Shown piece after piece: positions 12,885 through 23,858 of a stretch of DNA of 64,000 bases; the stretch's first letter is position 1; each line of letters opens with the position of its first letter. Both the position numbers and the translations under genes were made by a program. Source of the DNA: Globodera rostochiensis (taxonomy: Eukaryota; Nematoda; Chromadorea; Rhabditida; Heteroderidae); NCBI GenBank assembly GCA_018350325.1, contig JAEVLN010000061.1, positions 1 to 64,000 of the forward strand, in the 5' to 3' direction. The notes below the pieces were generated by a model. That model worked only from the letters and a program-made list of their open reading frames with translations, did no database searches and was not told where the DNA came from.

Positions 12885-13226
12885 TTGAATAAAGGAGTTT
12901 TCATCTCAAAGCAAACTGAGCTCAGGTTTGAGTTCTCGCTTAAGTCAAATGGAAATCGGCGCGTGCGTAGACTCGGAATTGGAGCTGATCCCGCGCGGAG
13001 TTTAATCACTGGTGCACATATCGCGAATAGGACACCCAAAACGGTATATACGGAAAGTTCGGTTCGGCAGTTGGCTGTTCATAAAAGACGATTTGGCAGA
13101 AAACGAAATTATTCAATGGTCAAAAAAAGCCTTTCTGATTATGAAATCCCCCCCACCCTAGACTTAAAAAAGTATTCTGTAAACGCATCCCTGCCGAATC
13201 AGAGCGCCCAACTAACACAAAAGTAA
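12885..13226 (+). other. open frame downstream of cyclophilin, doubtful
   Basis: A 113-codon open frame with basic, gene-like composition (GADPARSLITGAHIANRTP, KRRFGRKRNYSMVKKSLSD). It has no ATG near its start and no domain I recognise. It lies between the cyclophilin stop and the METTL6-like stop, so it may be a 3' UTR of either gene or part of an unrecognised gene. Confidence 0.2.
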
Positions 13227-13279
13227 AAGTCGCAATTTAATTCCTCAAACAGCGCAAAACAAAAATATGATAAGGTCAT

Positions 13280-14678
13280 TCAATTTTCAGTTAATCTGAA
13301 CCTTCCTTCCACAAATACTCTATCAATGCGTATTTGTTCCTTTATGTTCTCTGTTGTACGGTTAACATGGCCACATTTGACGGTTTCAAAGCCACAACTT
13401 TCAAACAGACTGCTCACCTCTTCTGTAATTGATTGATGTTCAGCAAATTATACGAAAGAGGAAAGGGTTCATTGATTACCCATCCAAAAATCACAATAAT
13501 CCGAGCTCGGATTTTGCGGAAGTCGGACCCCGAACCCTTTCGAAATTTCACACATGAAAAATAATTTATGAATGAACCAAAAAGGTTAAAACCTTCAAAA
13601 AAACGAAAACGTTTGTAATAATGAGAAAACAAAACAATTCAATCGGTTACGGGGTCGAATTTTGCAATATAAAAAATTTGGCAACCCAAAAAAAGTTGCA
13701 TTTTTAACTTTCGAAAAATGTTTGAATTCAGGTTCGGGGTTCGACATTCGCAAAATCCGAGCTCGGGTTCGTCTTTTTCCCACCCTAAAAAACATTTAAA
13801 CTTTAAAACATTTTAAATTTTTTTTGTCGGGACCGCAATTCTCCATCATTGTCATTATAATTACGAGTCGTCCCCACAATTTGCTTAACCTGGATAGAAG
13901 AAATAAGCCCTCGTCCCATCTTGACGCACAAAAAAGCGCTCACTGATCTTCGACTTGTCGTTGAATCTTAGCATTGCACTAAATGAATAATTGCAGTGGA
14001 AAGATTAACTAAATCAATTATCCTACTGATCGGATACGCCGTAATCGCGGAAGACAACGCTCCCCGACGGCTTAATAAATTTCCTCAAATTTCGGACAAA
14101 TTTCGCTTGATGCTCCAAAGATATTGAAGAAAGGACGAAGATTAGTGTGGCCAAATCGGCTCCAGGAAGTGCGCAATTGGAGGGCGACCCGTCCAATAAG
14201 TCCATTAGTTCCGTGTGAACTATTAAATGGGAGAGTTTCCATCAAAAAATAGTCCAACCGCTGGTCCCGAGTTCGGTCGCTCTTTGCTGGAGCAAAGAAA
14301 GGGCATTCGACGAGAAATCGATGCCACAGAATTGCCAATTCGAGAAGCATTTGGCCAACGGAAACAAAGTGTTGCCACAGCCGCAACCGGCGTCTAACAC
14401 AGTCAACGGAGCCTAAATTAAACATGAAAATCCGTCACGCGGAATTAAATGACAAAATATAGCTTTTGATCTGCAACTATTTTTCCTTTTTCAACATTTA
14501 CAGTTAGGTCAACATCTTTTTCGCAAAGCTGCTCAATCTCTCGCTTAGTCCAATTGCGGTCTTTAAAGAAATTGCTTGAATTCCTTTTGTAGAAGCGATC
14601 CCAATTCTTGCGAGCCTCGAGTTCGAGTTTATTTCGCTTGAACTCTGTGAAGATGGACGAGGAACTCTGTTGCTTCAT
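13280..14678 (-). CDS. METTL6-like tRNA N3-methylcytidine methyltransferase
   Basis: Class I SAM-dependent methyltransferase of about 267 residues; METTL2/6/8 proteins make m3C32 in the anticodon loop of serine, threonine or arginine tRNAs. Exons (minus): 14454-14678, 14259-14412, 14027-14219, 13891-13978, 13280-13422. Diagnostic pieces: KNWDRFYKRNSSNFFKDRNW at the N-terminus, motif I LDAGCGCGNTLFPL, IFVLSS, VVFRDYGVSDHAMLRF and RFFVRQDGTRAYFF. The C-terminal exon restores the expected tail ending in an RVFVEGRF block. The start at 14678 fits the family's short N-terminus. Intron 4 (13423-13890) is swollen by an inverted-repeat element. The gene is convergent with cyclophilin. Closest to METTL6 by the DGTR and DHAMLRF blocks. 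Confidence 0.9.
13440..13860. repeat. inverted-repeat element in METTL6-like intron 4
   Basis: The arm CCGAGCTCGGATTTTGCG..GACCCCGAACC (13501-13537) is inverted at 13731-13769 (GGTTCGGGGTTCGACATTCG, CAAAATCCGAGCTCGG). It shares the style, though not the sequence, of the larger foldback elements near 53.5 kb. No terminal duplication was identified. Confidence 0.55.
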
Positions 14679-14789
14679 ATGAACTGTTGATTTTTAATTG
14701 ATTTAGGCCCCCAAAACAAACCATTTCTTCCTTCTCCTCTTTGACGTCGGACTTTTGTTCGGATGTCGTCATGTCCGCTCACCTGAACA

Positions 14790-14872
14790 ACATGGGTCAG
14801 TTAGTGTAGTTGGTTATTACGCGATTCTCACACACAACTCGAGAATCGTCGGGTCGAACCCGGCCCGTGTCA
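14790..14872 (+). tRNA. tRNA-like sequence, probably a remnant
   Basis: TAGTGTAGTTGG at 14802-14813 matches the A-box consensus exactly, followed by TTATTACG as in valine-type D arms. Next comes an extended anticodon hairpin (CGATTCTCACAC ... GAGAATCG) and a B-box-like GGGTCGAACCC with one or two mismatches. ACATGGG (14790-14796) can pair with CCCGTGT (14864-14870), but this places the A box five bases too far in. The acceptor stem in the correct register is poorly paired. A degenerate tRNA or tRNA-derived repeat fits better than a working gene. Confidence 0.3.
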
Positions 14873-15206
14873 ACACTTTCATCCTTTTCTCCATTACCTT
14901 TTCTTCTCATTCATTGTCAAATAAATGGGGCAAATGACCTAAAGGCCTACTCATTAACTGTTCGATGACCGGACACTTTCAATTCATCCCAGAGCTAATT
15001 GTAAGCAATCGCTTAATTTGTTCAAACTGATTACTCAAACAATCACTTCATTGACCGCCTTAAAATGCTTGCTTCCTTACTGATCGTGCTCCAAATTCCA
15101 AATTGATACCTTTCTTAGTCGGTCAAGGTCATTTCCGTCGCTTTATCACCGGTCGTTCCATCCAAAGTTCCCTTCAAACGCAACTCACATCCCACCAATT
15201 CACAAA

Positions 15207-17113
15207 ATGCTATACAAATTGATTGGAGCTGCCACCTTAGTCATCTCATCTATTTGTGTGCTTACTCAGCTCGTCCTCCTCCCCTGGCTCAACCAGTACA
15301 CGCAACAGCTGAAGACTGACTTTGAGAGTCGTCTCCGACGCTTCCATGTTTGAGATTACTACCCCACCCAAAATTGCCATTGAAAACCCTCAAAAAACTT
15401 GGCCCGGCCCTTTCCTATGTAAGCCATCGGCCCGTCCCCAATTCAGCACAACGCCCGTCTCTTCGATGACCAATTCCGCCGAATCAGCCAATTCGTTGCC
15501 GGTGATGGCGTCAGTCTCGCGGACAACGCTTTTCGAAGGCGCGTCCGACGGCAATTAGACGAATGTCCCCCGCAACGCGTTGGTCGAACGGGACCGCCGG
15601 GTGAAGTCGGCATTGACGGAGCCCCGGGGGATTCGGGGGAGGACGGCCTCCCTGGGTTGGACGCCATTACGCTTTTGCTGGAGGAAGCCCAAAAATGTGT
15701 TATCTGTAAGTTGGACTTTTGTTAAAGAGTTATAAGTTTTAAAAGGCCCCCAAGGACCCGAGGGGCCCATTGGAGCGCCCGGACTGGTAAAAACAGAGGG
15801 TCAGATCAGTTGCGGTTAACAGGCAATCCCCACATTCCAGCAAGGATTTCCGGGGCCGAAAGGAGATAAAGGGGAGCCCGGAATGCCGGGAACTGATGGA
15901 ACGGACGGTATGATGCGAAAGAGAAACGGAATTTGACTTTGTTATAAATATTTCAGGAGAACAGGGTCCTGAAGGGCTGCCGGGACATCCGGGAATTGCA
16001 GGGAAACAGGGAAAGCGAGGAGTGCCTGGGTCGCCAGCACCCGGGGGCACCGGACCTCCAGGCAGGCTTCTTATTCCCATTGATTTGCTAATTTCCTATC
16101 CACAGGATTACCCGGGGTGAAAGGACCCCCCGGGCAAACGGGAAAACAGGGCGAGCGAGGAAAGCGTAACTTCGTCATCGGAATGCCTGGGCCGGACGGA
16201 AGGGTCGGCAAACAGGGACTGGACGGGCTGGAAGGGAAGCCAGGACAACGCGGCGAGAAGGGTCCTCCCGGCGAGGACGGGGCCGATGCCAAATTCTGTC
16301 CGTGTCTATCCGAACTTAGTCTAATCGGAAGAGAGGGGAAAGTTCGTTCGGGTGGGAAGGAGGCAATGGAAAAGCAAATGAACTCGGACTTAGCTTAAGC
16401 CAACCGCCCATCTCTTGCCCAATTCCAAGGGGGAGCAGCAGCTGAAGGCCTTTGCCCCTCTGCCGCCCTCCGAGCAAAGCCTTCCGCCGCCTCCGTCCCC
16501 AGTCGAAATAAAAAAATCCATTCCGGTGGAAGAAGTACCCAAAGTCAAAGCGAAGGCAACAGCACCAACGACCCAAAAAGAAACGAAAACGACTTCTGCC
16601 GTTACAGGGACAACATCTAACAGTACAACAACGACCACAACAGCAACAACAACTACTGCAGCAAAGACAACTCCTTCAAGCCCTCCCACCGCTAAATCGA
16701 CCGAGGGAATTGGATGGAGCCCAAACCCGAATCTTAAAATTAGTCATTTGAAGCCGGGGGAGAAGCCAAACGCTGAAGAAAATGGAGGAGAAAAAGGACA
16801 AAGTTTGTAAAAATCAAATTACGGCCCCGACCAATATCTTTGAGATTATGAAGACGTTTACCCCAACTATGAAAGTCCCAATGAACAGCAACAGCAGAAA
16901 GGGAATAACGGAGGAAAAGAGGTGGAATATGACGAGGAAGTGCAAGTGAACGGTGGAGAGGAAACACGAGAAGGTCGGGACAATAAAAGACCGAACCCAA
17001 ACCCTCCCCCCCCCCAGGCAATAGGGGCAAATCGCCAGAAGGCAGCGATGACGAATCGGACGAACGTCAGGCAGGACGGACGGCGACGGTCACTCGACGC
17101 TTTGTATACGTAA
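15207..17113 (+). CDS. nematode cuticle-type collagen with long non-collagenous tail
   Basis: Extracellular matrix protein of about 506 residues. Exons: 15207-15347, 15447-15705, 15746-15786, 15841-15907, 15957-16061, 16106-16341, 16400-16802, 16845-17113; all phases agree. Layout: a short N-terminal hydrophobic anchor (LIGAATLVISSICVLTQLVL), a basic furin-type site FRRRVRRQLDECPP, then interrupted Gly-X-Y blocks (GPPGEVGIDGAPG through GEKGPPGEDG) with flanking cysteines (KCVIC, FCPCLSE). The anchor, protease site and cysteines match nematode cuticle collagens. Unusual for the family is the ~240-residue tail: Pro-rich, then a Thr-rich mucin-like stretch (TTSNSTTTTTTATTTTAAK), then acidic and finally basic. 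Intron 5 (16062-16105) has GC-AG ends, with a split Gly codon that keeps the Gly-X-Y register. Confidence 0.92.
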
Positions 17114-17197
17114 CGAAGAGACCAAGACCCAAGTTGTGACGAAGCAAACACACAAAACAATAAAACAAATAGCACTCATAAAATGAATGTTTTTCAT

Positions 17198-18926
17198 TTA
17201 ATTTTCGTTAGAAATGTGCCCAAGATCGACCGATAAAATGGCCACTCGGTTGAACACGTTGACCACCCCGACGAAAAGCCGTTCATCGTAAGTTCTCGGC
17301 CCACCACAGCAACAGACGTGGTCAGCATCTCGCATCACACGACAACTCACCACGGGCTCGCATGACTTAGGGATTGAATCAGTGATACTCGAGACCAAAA
17401 TTTTCCAAGACCCCACCCGAGATTTTCTTAACTCGAGACCCTCGAATATCGCTTCTCATTACCTTCTGCTGCTGCTGCTGCTGATCTCCGTCTCGCCACG
17501 CGTAAATACTCAGCTGACCCCACGAATCCACCGTGACCACAATTCTCAACTGAGAGGAAAGTGTCGTCGCGCATGCACACGCGATGTCCGCCCCGTCCGG
17601 GTTGTGCAATTCCACTTCTATCGATGGTTTGGACCCTTAACGGAGTTAATCACCAAATAAAACGAACTAGAAGTAACAATGGTTTCTGGATACAGTAAAA
17701 AAGGTGTCCGGCTACAGTAACAAAGGTGTCTGGATACAGTAAAAATGGTGTCCGGATACAGTAACAAAGTGTCTGGATACAGTATACTACTAGTAAATGA
17801 GACCTTCGTCGACAAGCGCAATTCGTTGTGCCATCGAATGGAGAAGGTGGACGGCGAAAGGACGTTTTGGGACGACCAACTGAGTGCGCGGAGGTGGCAC
17901 AAAAGGACGGTCAGCCGCCGACGGGTCGATGATGGTCGTTTGTTGTTGGTGATGCCCATCGCTGATCTTCAGCACGTACACTTCCTTGGTAGGTCCGAAC
18001 TCCAGGCGGACATAATTATGTTCTTCCAACTGAGAAAGGAGAGCAAAGTTCGACCTGCAAAAACAAAACAAAAAATTAAGGCAAAAAGTTCGAAGATGAA
18101 GGCATGCCTGTCGAGCCCAATGGCCCATCCAGAAATGTGTGTAGGCATTTCCCATTTGTTCAGAGGAATCATTCTGGCCAACTCCTCAACATAACGATAG
18201 GAACGAACTGAACAGAACGACAGACACAAAGGAATGATGTTGGTGCACCCATTTCCTTGCCTACGCGGTCGGTCATCACCACCACCAACTCGACGAGTCC
18301 GTCCCTGTCAATGTCAAGCAATTCGGCCGAACAAATGTTCGGGTAAAGCTGCTGGGCATACAAACAGACAGGTCCATTTGCAGCACCACAGGGAAAGGAC
18401 AGTGACTGATCATTCAGATGAGAAGGGACAATTAAGAACCGATGATCTCCGACCCGCTACCGTAAGGGTTCCGCTTGTCGTTATGGTGACCAACTCGGGT
18501 CTGAAATGGATTAATTAAAACATCAGCAAACGCCGGTGGATTTGCGCATTGGGAATTCGGGTACACGCCGACCAACTTGCTAAGATTCCGCAGATCTCCC
18601 GAAGCAATGGCGCTGATTGGTACTTTTTCCTCATTTTCGAATTTGCTGACGCATTCCGTCCGATCGGTTGGGAAGAAAACAGTCTTTACACAAAAAAACA
18701 GCAACAAATGAATGGATTTGCTTGATGATCTACTTCTCCATTTGCCTTTCCGACCACCAAGTAAATGGTCGAATTCCGATCAGTCCGCGACAGGCAAAGA
18801 GCGGTGCACGGGGCATTGAGAAATGTGGCGAAAATGGGAAAATGAACAAAACGAGGAAATGGCGAAAGAATTCATACCGAATAATGTGAAGGGCACCACC
18901 TGACGACGATTCGTGCAAAAATTCAT
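17198..18926 (-). CDS. ITFG2-like FG-GAP/beta-propeller protein (KICSTOR subunit family)
   Basis: In vertebrates ITFG2 is part of KICSTOR, which tethers GATOR1 to lysosomes and restrains mTORC1. The propeller blades are spread over several exons: NSTIYLVVGKANGE (18738-18780), ISAIASGDLRNLSKL then PELVTITTSGTLTVAG, LLDIDRDGLVELVVVMTDRV, RSYRYVEELARMIPLNKWEM, FALLSQLEEHNYVRLEFG, ACACATTLSSQLRIVVTVDS and a C-terminal LFVGVVNVFNRVAILSVDLG. The D-x-D-x-D-G loop plus TDRV-VRSYR-KW order matches ITFG2. The probable start MNFCTNRRQVVPFTLFG (18926) ends at a GT donor, but no AG occurs before the next needed frame, so the first junction is unresolved. Last gene of the tight minus-strand cluster. Confidence 0.72.
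17680..17790. repeat. ~22-bp tandem repeat in ITFG2-like intron
   Basis: About five copies of (G)GTGTCYGGATACAGTAA followed by AAA, CAA or similar, with alternating TCTGG/TCCGG variants. The array sits between the frame ending near 17620 and that starting near 17810, so it lies inside an intron. Confidence 0.85.
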
Positions 18927-19311
18927 TTTCTTCACCCGAATGAGCGATTCAAGCGAAGGATCGCCCAAATGAATGAAACGCAAACGGCGCCCATTGCTTC
19001 GAGGAAATGGCAAAACAAATAAAAAAAGAAAAAATAAATAAATAAATATTGTATCATCAAAACAACAACAACAAAAAAGTTCTGAAGACGGACAGCAAAA
19101 CAGAAACATTTATTCACCATAAAAGCAGAGAGAGAGAAACGGCAAACCCTCAATCAAAAAATTCGACCCGCGTTATAAACATTTGTTTGTTATAAACAAA
19201 TAAACCGCAATATTTAGGAGAATTTAAATGAAGAAATGATTTCAGGTAAAGGCATATCCATCCAATCCATCTCAAATCTGAATCCCCCTCCCCCCCCCCC
19301 CCCCCCCCCAT

Positions 19312-20433
19312 TCAATGCGCATTCATTTCCTTTCTTTCTTTCCCCCTCCGCCGATCAGCAGCAGCCCCATCCTTCCCATGGCCTTCTTCCTCGCTTCTTT
19401 TTCCTTTATTTGTCATCCGTCCAAATGCCCCAGGCACTTTCCCCTCAATTTTAGTTGCCCTCTGGCGAATGTCGACGTCCTTTTTCTTCTGCTTCCTTTT
19501 GCAAGAGAGAGGGTTCGGTCCCTTGGCTTTCCGCTTTCTTCTGAAAATGAAAAAATTGTTTAAAATCGGTCCTTCACGGAAAAGATTCTTTCTTTTCTCG
19601 AGGGACGGTCGCTTCGTTCTTCAATTCTTTGACCCGTTCCAACTCCTCCGACGGTTTGTTTTCAGCAATTATTTTACTCTCTTCCGAAGGCTAAACAAAT
19701 ATTAAATCTTTTTGTTGTTACTAAATTTGGCTTTGAAGCACCTGTTCCAACAGAATTGTGTTGAAGCGAATTGACAAGATTGGAATCCCGCCAAAGCTGC
19801 GCAATTCCCCCATCAGCTCATCATCCTAACTATTGGATTTACAGTAATTAAAAGAAGTTCTGAATCCAGTTAAAGGCACTAATCTGACAAGAGGGAATAG
19901 GAATTTTCAAATATGCCGGATTCTCCAGGAATAAGGCGACTAAATGGACCATGAACATTGCAGCACTGGTTTAGCCCATGTGAATTTGTTCACAGCCCCT
20001 CGGGGGGGGGGGGGGGGGAATCCCTCTGAATTAATTGGCAACCCTCCCTCCCGCCAAATCCCACCTGCGTGCCCACAATATACTTCGGGTTCCCCTCGTC
20101 CCGCGACCGTCTTGCCAAGTGGGCGATGCATTTGGATGCCGTCCTCATCGGCTTGTGTGGACAAAAGGCAACTCGGAATTGTTGACAGATCACCAGAGCT
20201 CCGTGGAGCGGCTTGCCCAGCTGTTCCAACTCATTCAAAACACATTTGGTGACGGACATTTCCACAGATTGGGCCAAATACTTGGGCATTTGCTCTCTTA
20301 AGTTTATTTTGTATTGGAGAGCCGCTTGGCAAAAAGTCCCGTCGAGAAGGACGGAAAATGGCGGGTAAAAGCGGAAATTGTAGCGGTAGAAGGTAAGTAT
20401 GTGAGCGGCGCGCTTCAGCCGTTTGACTTTCAT
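19312..20433 (-). CDS. UTP23-like rRNA processing factor
   Basis: Nucleolar PIN-fold protein of the small-subunit processome, needed for early 18S rRNA processing. Length is about 264 residues (human about 249). Exons (minus): 20065-20433, 19742-19825, 19578-19690, 19312-19540; phases agree. Family blocks: PPFSVLLDGTFCQAAL with Asp in the PIN position, KCVLNELEQLG, GTQ/DDELMGELR, FGGIPILSIRFNTILLEQ and the conserved C-terminal RKRKAKGPNPLSCKRKQKKK. The ATG at 20433 is 28 nt downstream of a strong acceptor GCTTTCAG, the arrangement expected for a trans-spliced downstream operon gene. Only 63 bp separate it from the stop of the preceding gene. A 25-base C run lies just past the stop. Confidence 0.93.
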
Positions 20434-20496
20434 CGGACCGCAAATTATTGACGTCCCTCTGAAAGCGCGAAAAGATGTTTCAAATCGCTTATGGAA

Positions 20497-20789
20497 TCAG
20501 TCGATCAAGGAATACTTCGAACTCCCCCCCCCACCCCCAAAGTGCCAATTCTCAACGGACTTTATTTGATTAAGGACAAACGCACGTCGCTTTTTGAAGC
20601 AGGCGACGAGTTTCTCAAATTCAGCAGAACAATCGTCCTTTCGAATTCTTTCCGCGTTCGATGCCACACACTTTCCGTAATCAGTTGCCTGAATTAGCAC
20701 ATCAAACTACAAAAGAAAGTCGAAATTACTTCTCGAGAACAATGCCCCAAATACTCAGCGAATTTCAGCAGTCGCTTCTTTTGTTGCAT
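20497..20789 (-). CDS. small CHCH protein, NDUFAF8-like
   Basis: Predicted 89-residue mitochondrial intermembrane-space/matrix assembly protein in two exons (20730-20789, 20497-20706, phase 0). It has a single coiled-coil-helix-coiled-coil-helix-type motif: YGKCVASNAERIRKDDC then FEKLVACFKKR, giving CX(n)C...CX9C-like cysteine spacing. NDUFAF8 (a complex I assembly factor) shows the same YGxCV, KDxC and EFExLxxCF pattern. An acceptor GCTTTTAG lies about 20 nt upstream of the ATG, as for a trans-spliced gene. It sits 63 bp upstream of UTP23. Other short CHCH proteins remain possible. Confidence 0.65.
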
Positions 20790-20965
20790 AACACAACAAA
20801 TCGCAGTCACTAAAAGCTTTACCAAAGGCACGGACAGCGGTAAAAAAAAAGACGGGAATTTTAAGCATAGAAACCGTTTCACAGGGAAGTGGCAAAGGAA
20901 TTAGAAATTTACTTTATCGTTATTAAAATCGAGAATCATAAGTATGTACACCCCCAACACATTCA

Positions 20966-22593
20966 TTAAGAAGTTCCACCGAACAAATCGCCACGTTTAC
21001 TGCAGTCCGACACAAAAAGCGTGAATCTGTGCAATTCCGTCGAGCTGAGTATTGTGTGGAAAGTGGAGCCGTAGTCGGTGGCTCCGATTTGATCAAAGGC
21101 ATCGCACAAAATGGGCACAATTTTAGCCATCGGAAGAGAAACTGCTAATAATGGCGCCTCGTCGAGAAACTGAAACAACATTAGGCGATGTTGCGGTTCA
21201 ACCGATCAAGTCTTCGATGATCTACACAAACTTCCCCCCTCCACCAATCAACCGACTCACCTTCATCGCTTCTTCCAAGTACTGTCCGCCGAACTGTTTC
21301 GTCAATCGACGTGCATCCCGTGATTTGACAACGTCGGTCAAATGTTGCAAGAGAATGCGTAAATGCGCATTCTCAACAGCGCCAAAATTTGCCAAATTTA
21401 CCTTAAATTTAAGAAATGGAAACGATTTTCGGTATATTTTGCCTCGGAACTTGGGACGACAAAATCCACGTAATTTTCACCGCAAATTTCTTCCACTTTT
21501 GCCCGGACCCTTTCAATCAAAAAAAGAAAGTCCTTCGCATTGAGTTGTTCACCCAAAGAGACTTTGTCGAATATTTGACAAACGATCCTTTCGATGATTC
21601 CCATCAGCAATGCAACGCCTTCAAATTAACATCCTTTTCTTATAATGGAATTTGAAATCATTGCTTTTACCGTCTTCCTGAAAGTACGCTATCGCATTAT
21701 TGAAAAGCTCCGTTAAATCTCCCGTCAATTCGTCGGTCTGTTGAATTCTGCCAGAATTTTGATCCGAACATAAAAAAGAGTTCACAAAGGCACTAAGTGA
21801 TCAATGGTTGAAAGTCAGAAAGCGAACGAAACTTACACTCCATGGCTAAAAATGGAGCTCCCTTCGTTCCTTGGCGCTTTATTATGCGCAGAATGACACA
21901 ATTGTTGGCATACGATGGACTTTTGCGATTTAAGCACCAAAATTGTTAGCGGGTAAACGGTTACCAGTGAAACGAGTCGCGACACGGAACGGACCTTAAA
22001 GATTTACGTGTAAATGCACGATCCTTTGAAAGCACTTTGAGCTGTTCCCAAATTTCAATTTTCCTTTGTGTGGTCAGCTCGGCCGACGATCGAAGCTCAT
22101 CTAAGAGTTCCTCCGTGCTGAATCTAATGGCGATTCGCGATTTCAACTCGGCAATAATCATTCGCAAGGACTTGTCGCACGACTGCTGGTGAACATCAAA
22201 GAGGAAATGGCGCCGCGCCTTAACACCTCGGCAATTAACAAATATTACATGCGTCAATCAGCTGGGCCATAGCCAAAATTTAGGGGGCGGTCAGTCAGAG
22301 AAAAGCCAGCGGCACCGGTAGGCGATGCCAGCTTGAGACCGTCAAACAAACGCTTTTCACTTACCGAAGCCTAAACAAATAAAAACTCAAAAACAAACCT
22401 CGACAAGACATTCTTCGACCTCCCCGTCCGCTGCTTCTTCGCTTGCGACAATGGACTTCTTTACACTATTAATATACCCGGCGATAGCATTTGTTTCAAG
22501 CAATCTTTTAGTTGAGTACAAAGTTCCAACAACCGTCAGACCGGCAGCGATTTTGCCGCGATGTCTTTTCAGAAAGTTCCAAGTCGCGTACAT
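20966..22593 (-). CDS. PEX3-like peroxisomal membrane biogenesis protein
   Basis: Peroxin-3 anchors PEX19 and inserts peroxisomal membrane proteins. The N-terminus MYATWNFLKRHRGKIAAGLT (ATG 22593) parallels the human start and supplies the single N-terminal membrane segment. Further blocks: ARRHFLFDVHQQSCDKSLR, IRFSTEELLDELRSSAEL, RKIEIWEQLKVLS (about 22000-22200), DKVSLGEQLNAKDFL (about 21540) and the C-terminal FLDEAPLLAVSLPMAKIVPI (about 21150). Several introns of irregular length separate these, and the exact middle exons and the stop (20966, or slightly lower in another frame) are not settled. One intron near 22310 carries a GGCATCGCCTACCGGTGCCG fragment of the MITE core. Confidence 0.85.
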
Positions 22594-22946
22594 TTCCCGC
22601 AACAGAATTTCTTCACTCACTTTGGCTCAGACAAAATCGTTTATCAATGTCAATCATATTGTGAGGAAAAATAAAATCCGGTACACATTGATACCAATAA
22701 TCATAAGGCGCGTCTTGGTGTATTTCTAACAATAAAATTTCAATTTTACCAACAACAGTTTGTGGACATAACGCTGATCCAGAATATAAGGAAAACAATT
22801 TGAACGGTCAGAAGGACGAATGTGGCGGATTTTGGTCGTGAATGAGCAAAAATAATGGACACATATCAGCATTTTCAAATGATGAAACGAGAGGAGATGA
22901 CACTCGAAACCTAAACCATAGAAAATAACGGCAAAAGAAAAAAATG

Positions 22947-23858
22947 TTATAAATAACAAACCTTCTGCTGCACCATGTCATGGTCTAAATTAAATGATTT
23001 AATTCGAGATAAAGCCGTTTGCCCTACCTTCAAAATTTACTTTAATAGGCTTTATTCCAGTTGCACCTAAGGCGTCATGAAAACGCTCTTTAATGACGTA
23101 GCTAAAAAAGATAACGGATTGTCAAAACAAAGACTATTATTTACCCGATCCGTCTGTTCTTGTCTTCTTCCGACGCATTGGTCGTCCATATGCTAATCTG
23201 AAGTTGATTTCAGAGTTTAGGTCCAATGATGCCTTAGTGCCGACCTTCGACCCTTTCTGACGAATATTGCACACCGCGCCACAAACCTGATCAGACCCAT
23301 CCCCAAACTGTTCACCAATGCAAGCTAACAAAAGCTCCATCCACCAAGTGTCCAGCAGATCATTTCGCTGTTTATCGACCTAAATTTTGTCAGCTCCAAC
23401 TAAAGGTCAAGCAGCAAGTTTAAATACCTGGACAACAAGTCGCCCTCCGTCTTTGTTCTGCGTCACCTCCCATAAAGGCTCTATTCCATCTCTGAAGAAG
23501 TTGTAGTCGCAGCCGGCCATGCCACCAGATGGAGGGCGAATGTTGTCAAAAAAGCTGTAAAAATCTAACGGATGTACAAAATATGATAAACTTACGCCCA
23601 AAATTCTTCCACAGTGGAAACAGTGCACACTTTTGACAACCTATCCAGCCATTCCATGTCCTTCTTTTTGTTGTTCAGAAACCAAAAATTCCATTTAGTT
23701 TTGAGGGGATGTTGTTTTGATAGAAGTTTCGTTGAGGAAGTCGGAAGGGCAGTAGGCGTTTGTTGCTGTAGTAATGAATCCTCGGGAGAATCCTCCCCGC
23801 TGGAAGGAGCAGAAGCAAGCAATTCGTCCGGCTGAATATTCTTTGCCTTTATTTGCAT
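22947..23858 (-). CDS. eIF4E-family mRNA cap-binding protein
   Basis: Translation initiation factor binding the m7G cap, about 229 residues. Exons (minus): 23596-23858, 23428-23554, 23245-23379, 23145-23197, 23028-23101, 22947-22984; all phases agree. Motifs: HPLKTKWNFWFLNN, VEEFWAFFDNIRPPSGG, GIEPLWEVTQNKDGGR (the cap-stacking Trp), WWMELLLACIGEQF (the 4E-BP/4G interface), CGAVCNIRQKGSK, ISIWTT and the C-terminal GYVIKERF. Trp spacing fits class I eIF4E, such as the IFE proteins of worms. The N-terminal ~40 residues are acidic and Gln/Ser-rich. The ATG at 23858 lies 10 nt after an acceptor CGTTTAG, consistent with spliced-leader addition, and this is the promoter-proximal gene of the cluster. 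Confidence 0.95.
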
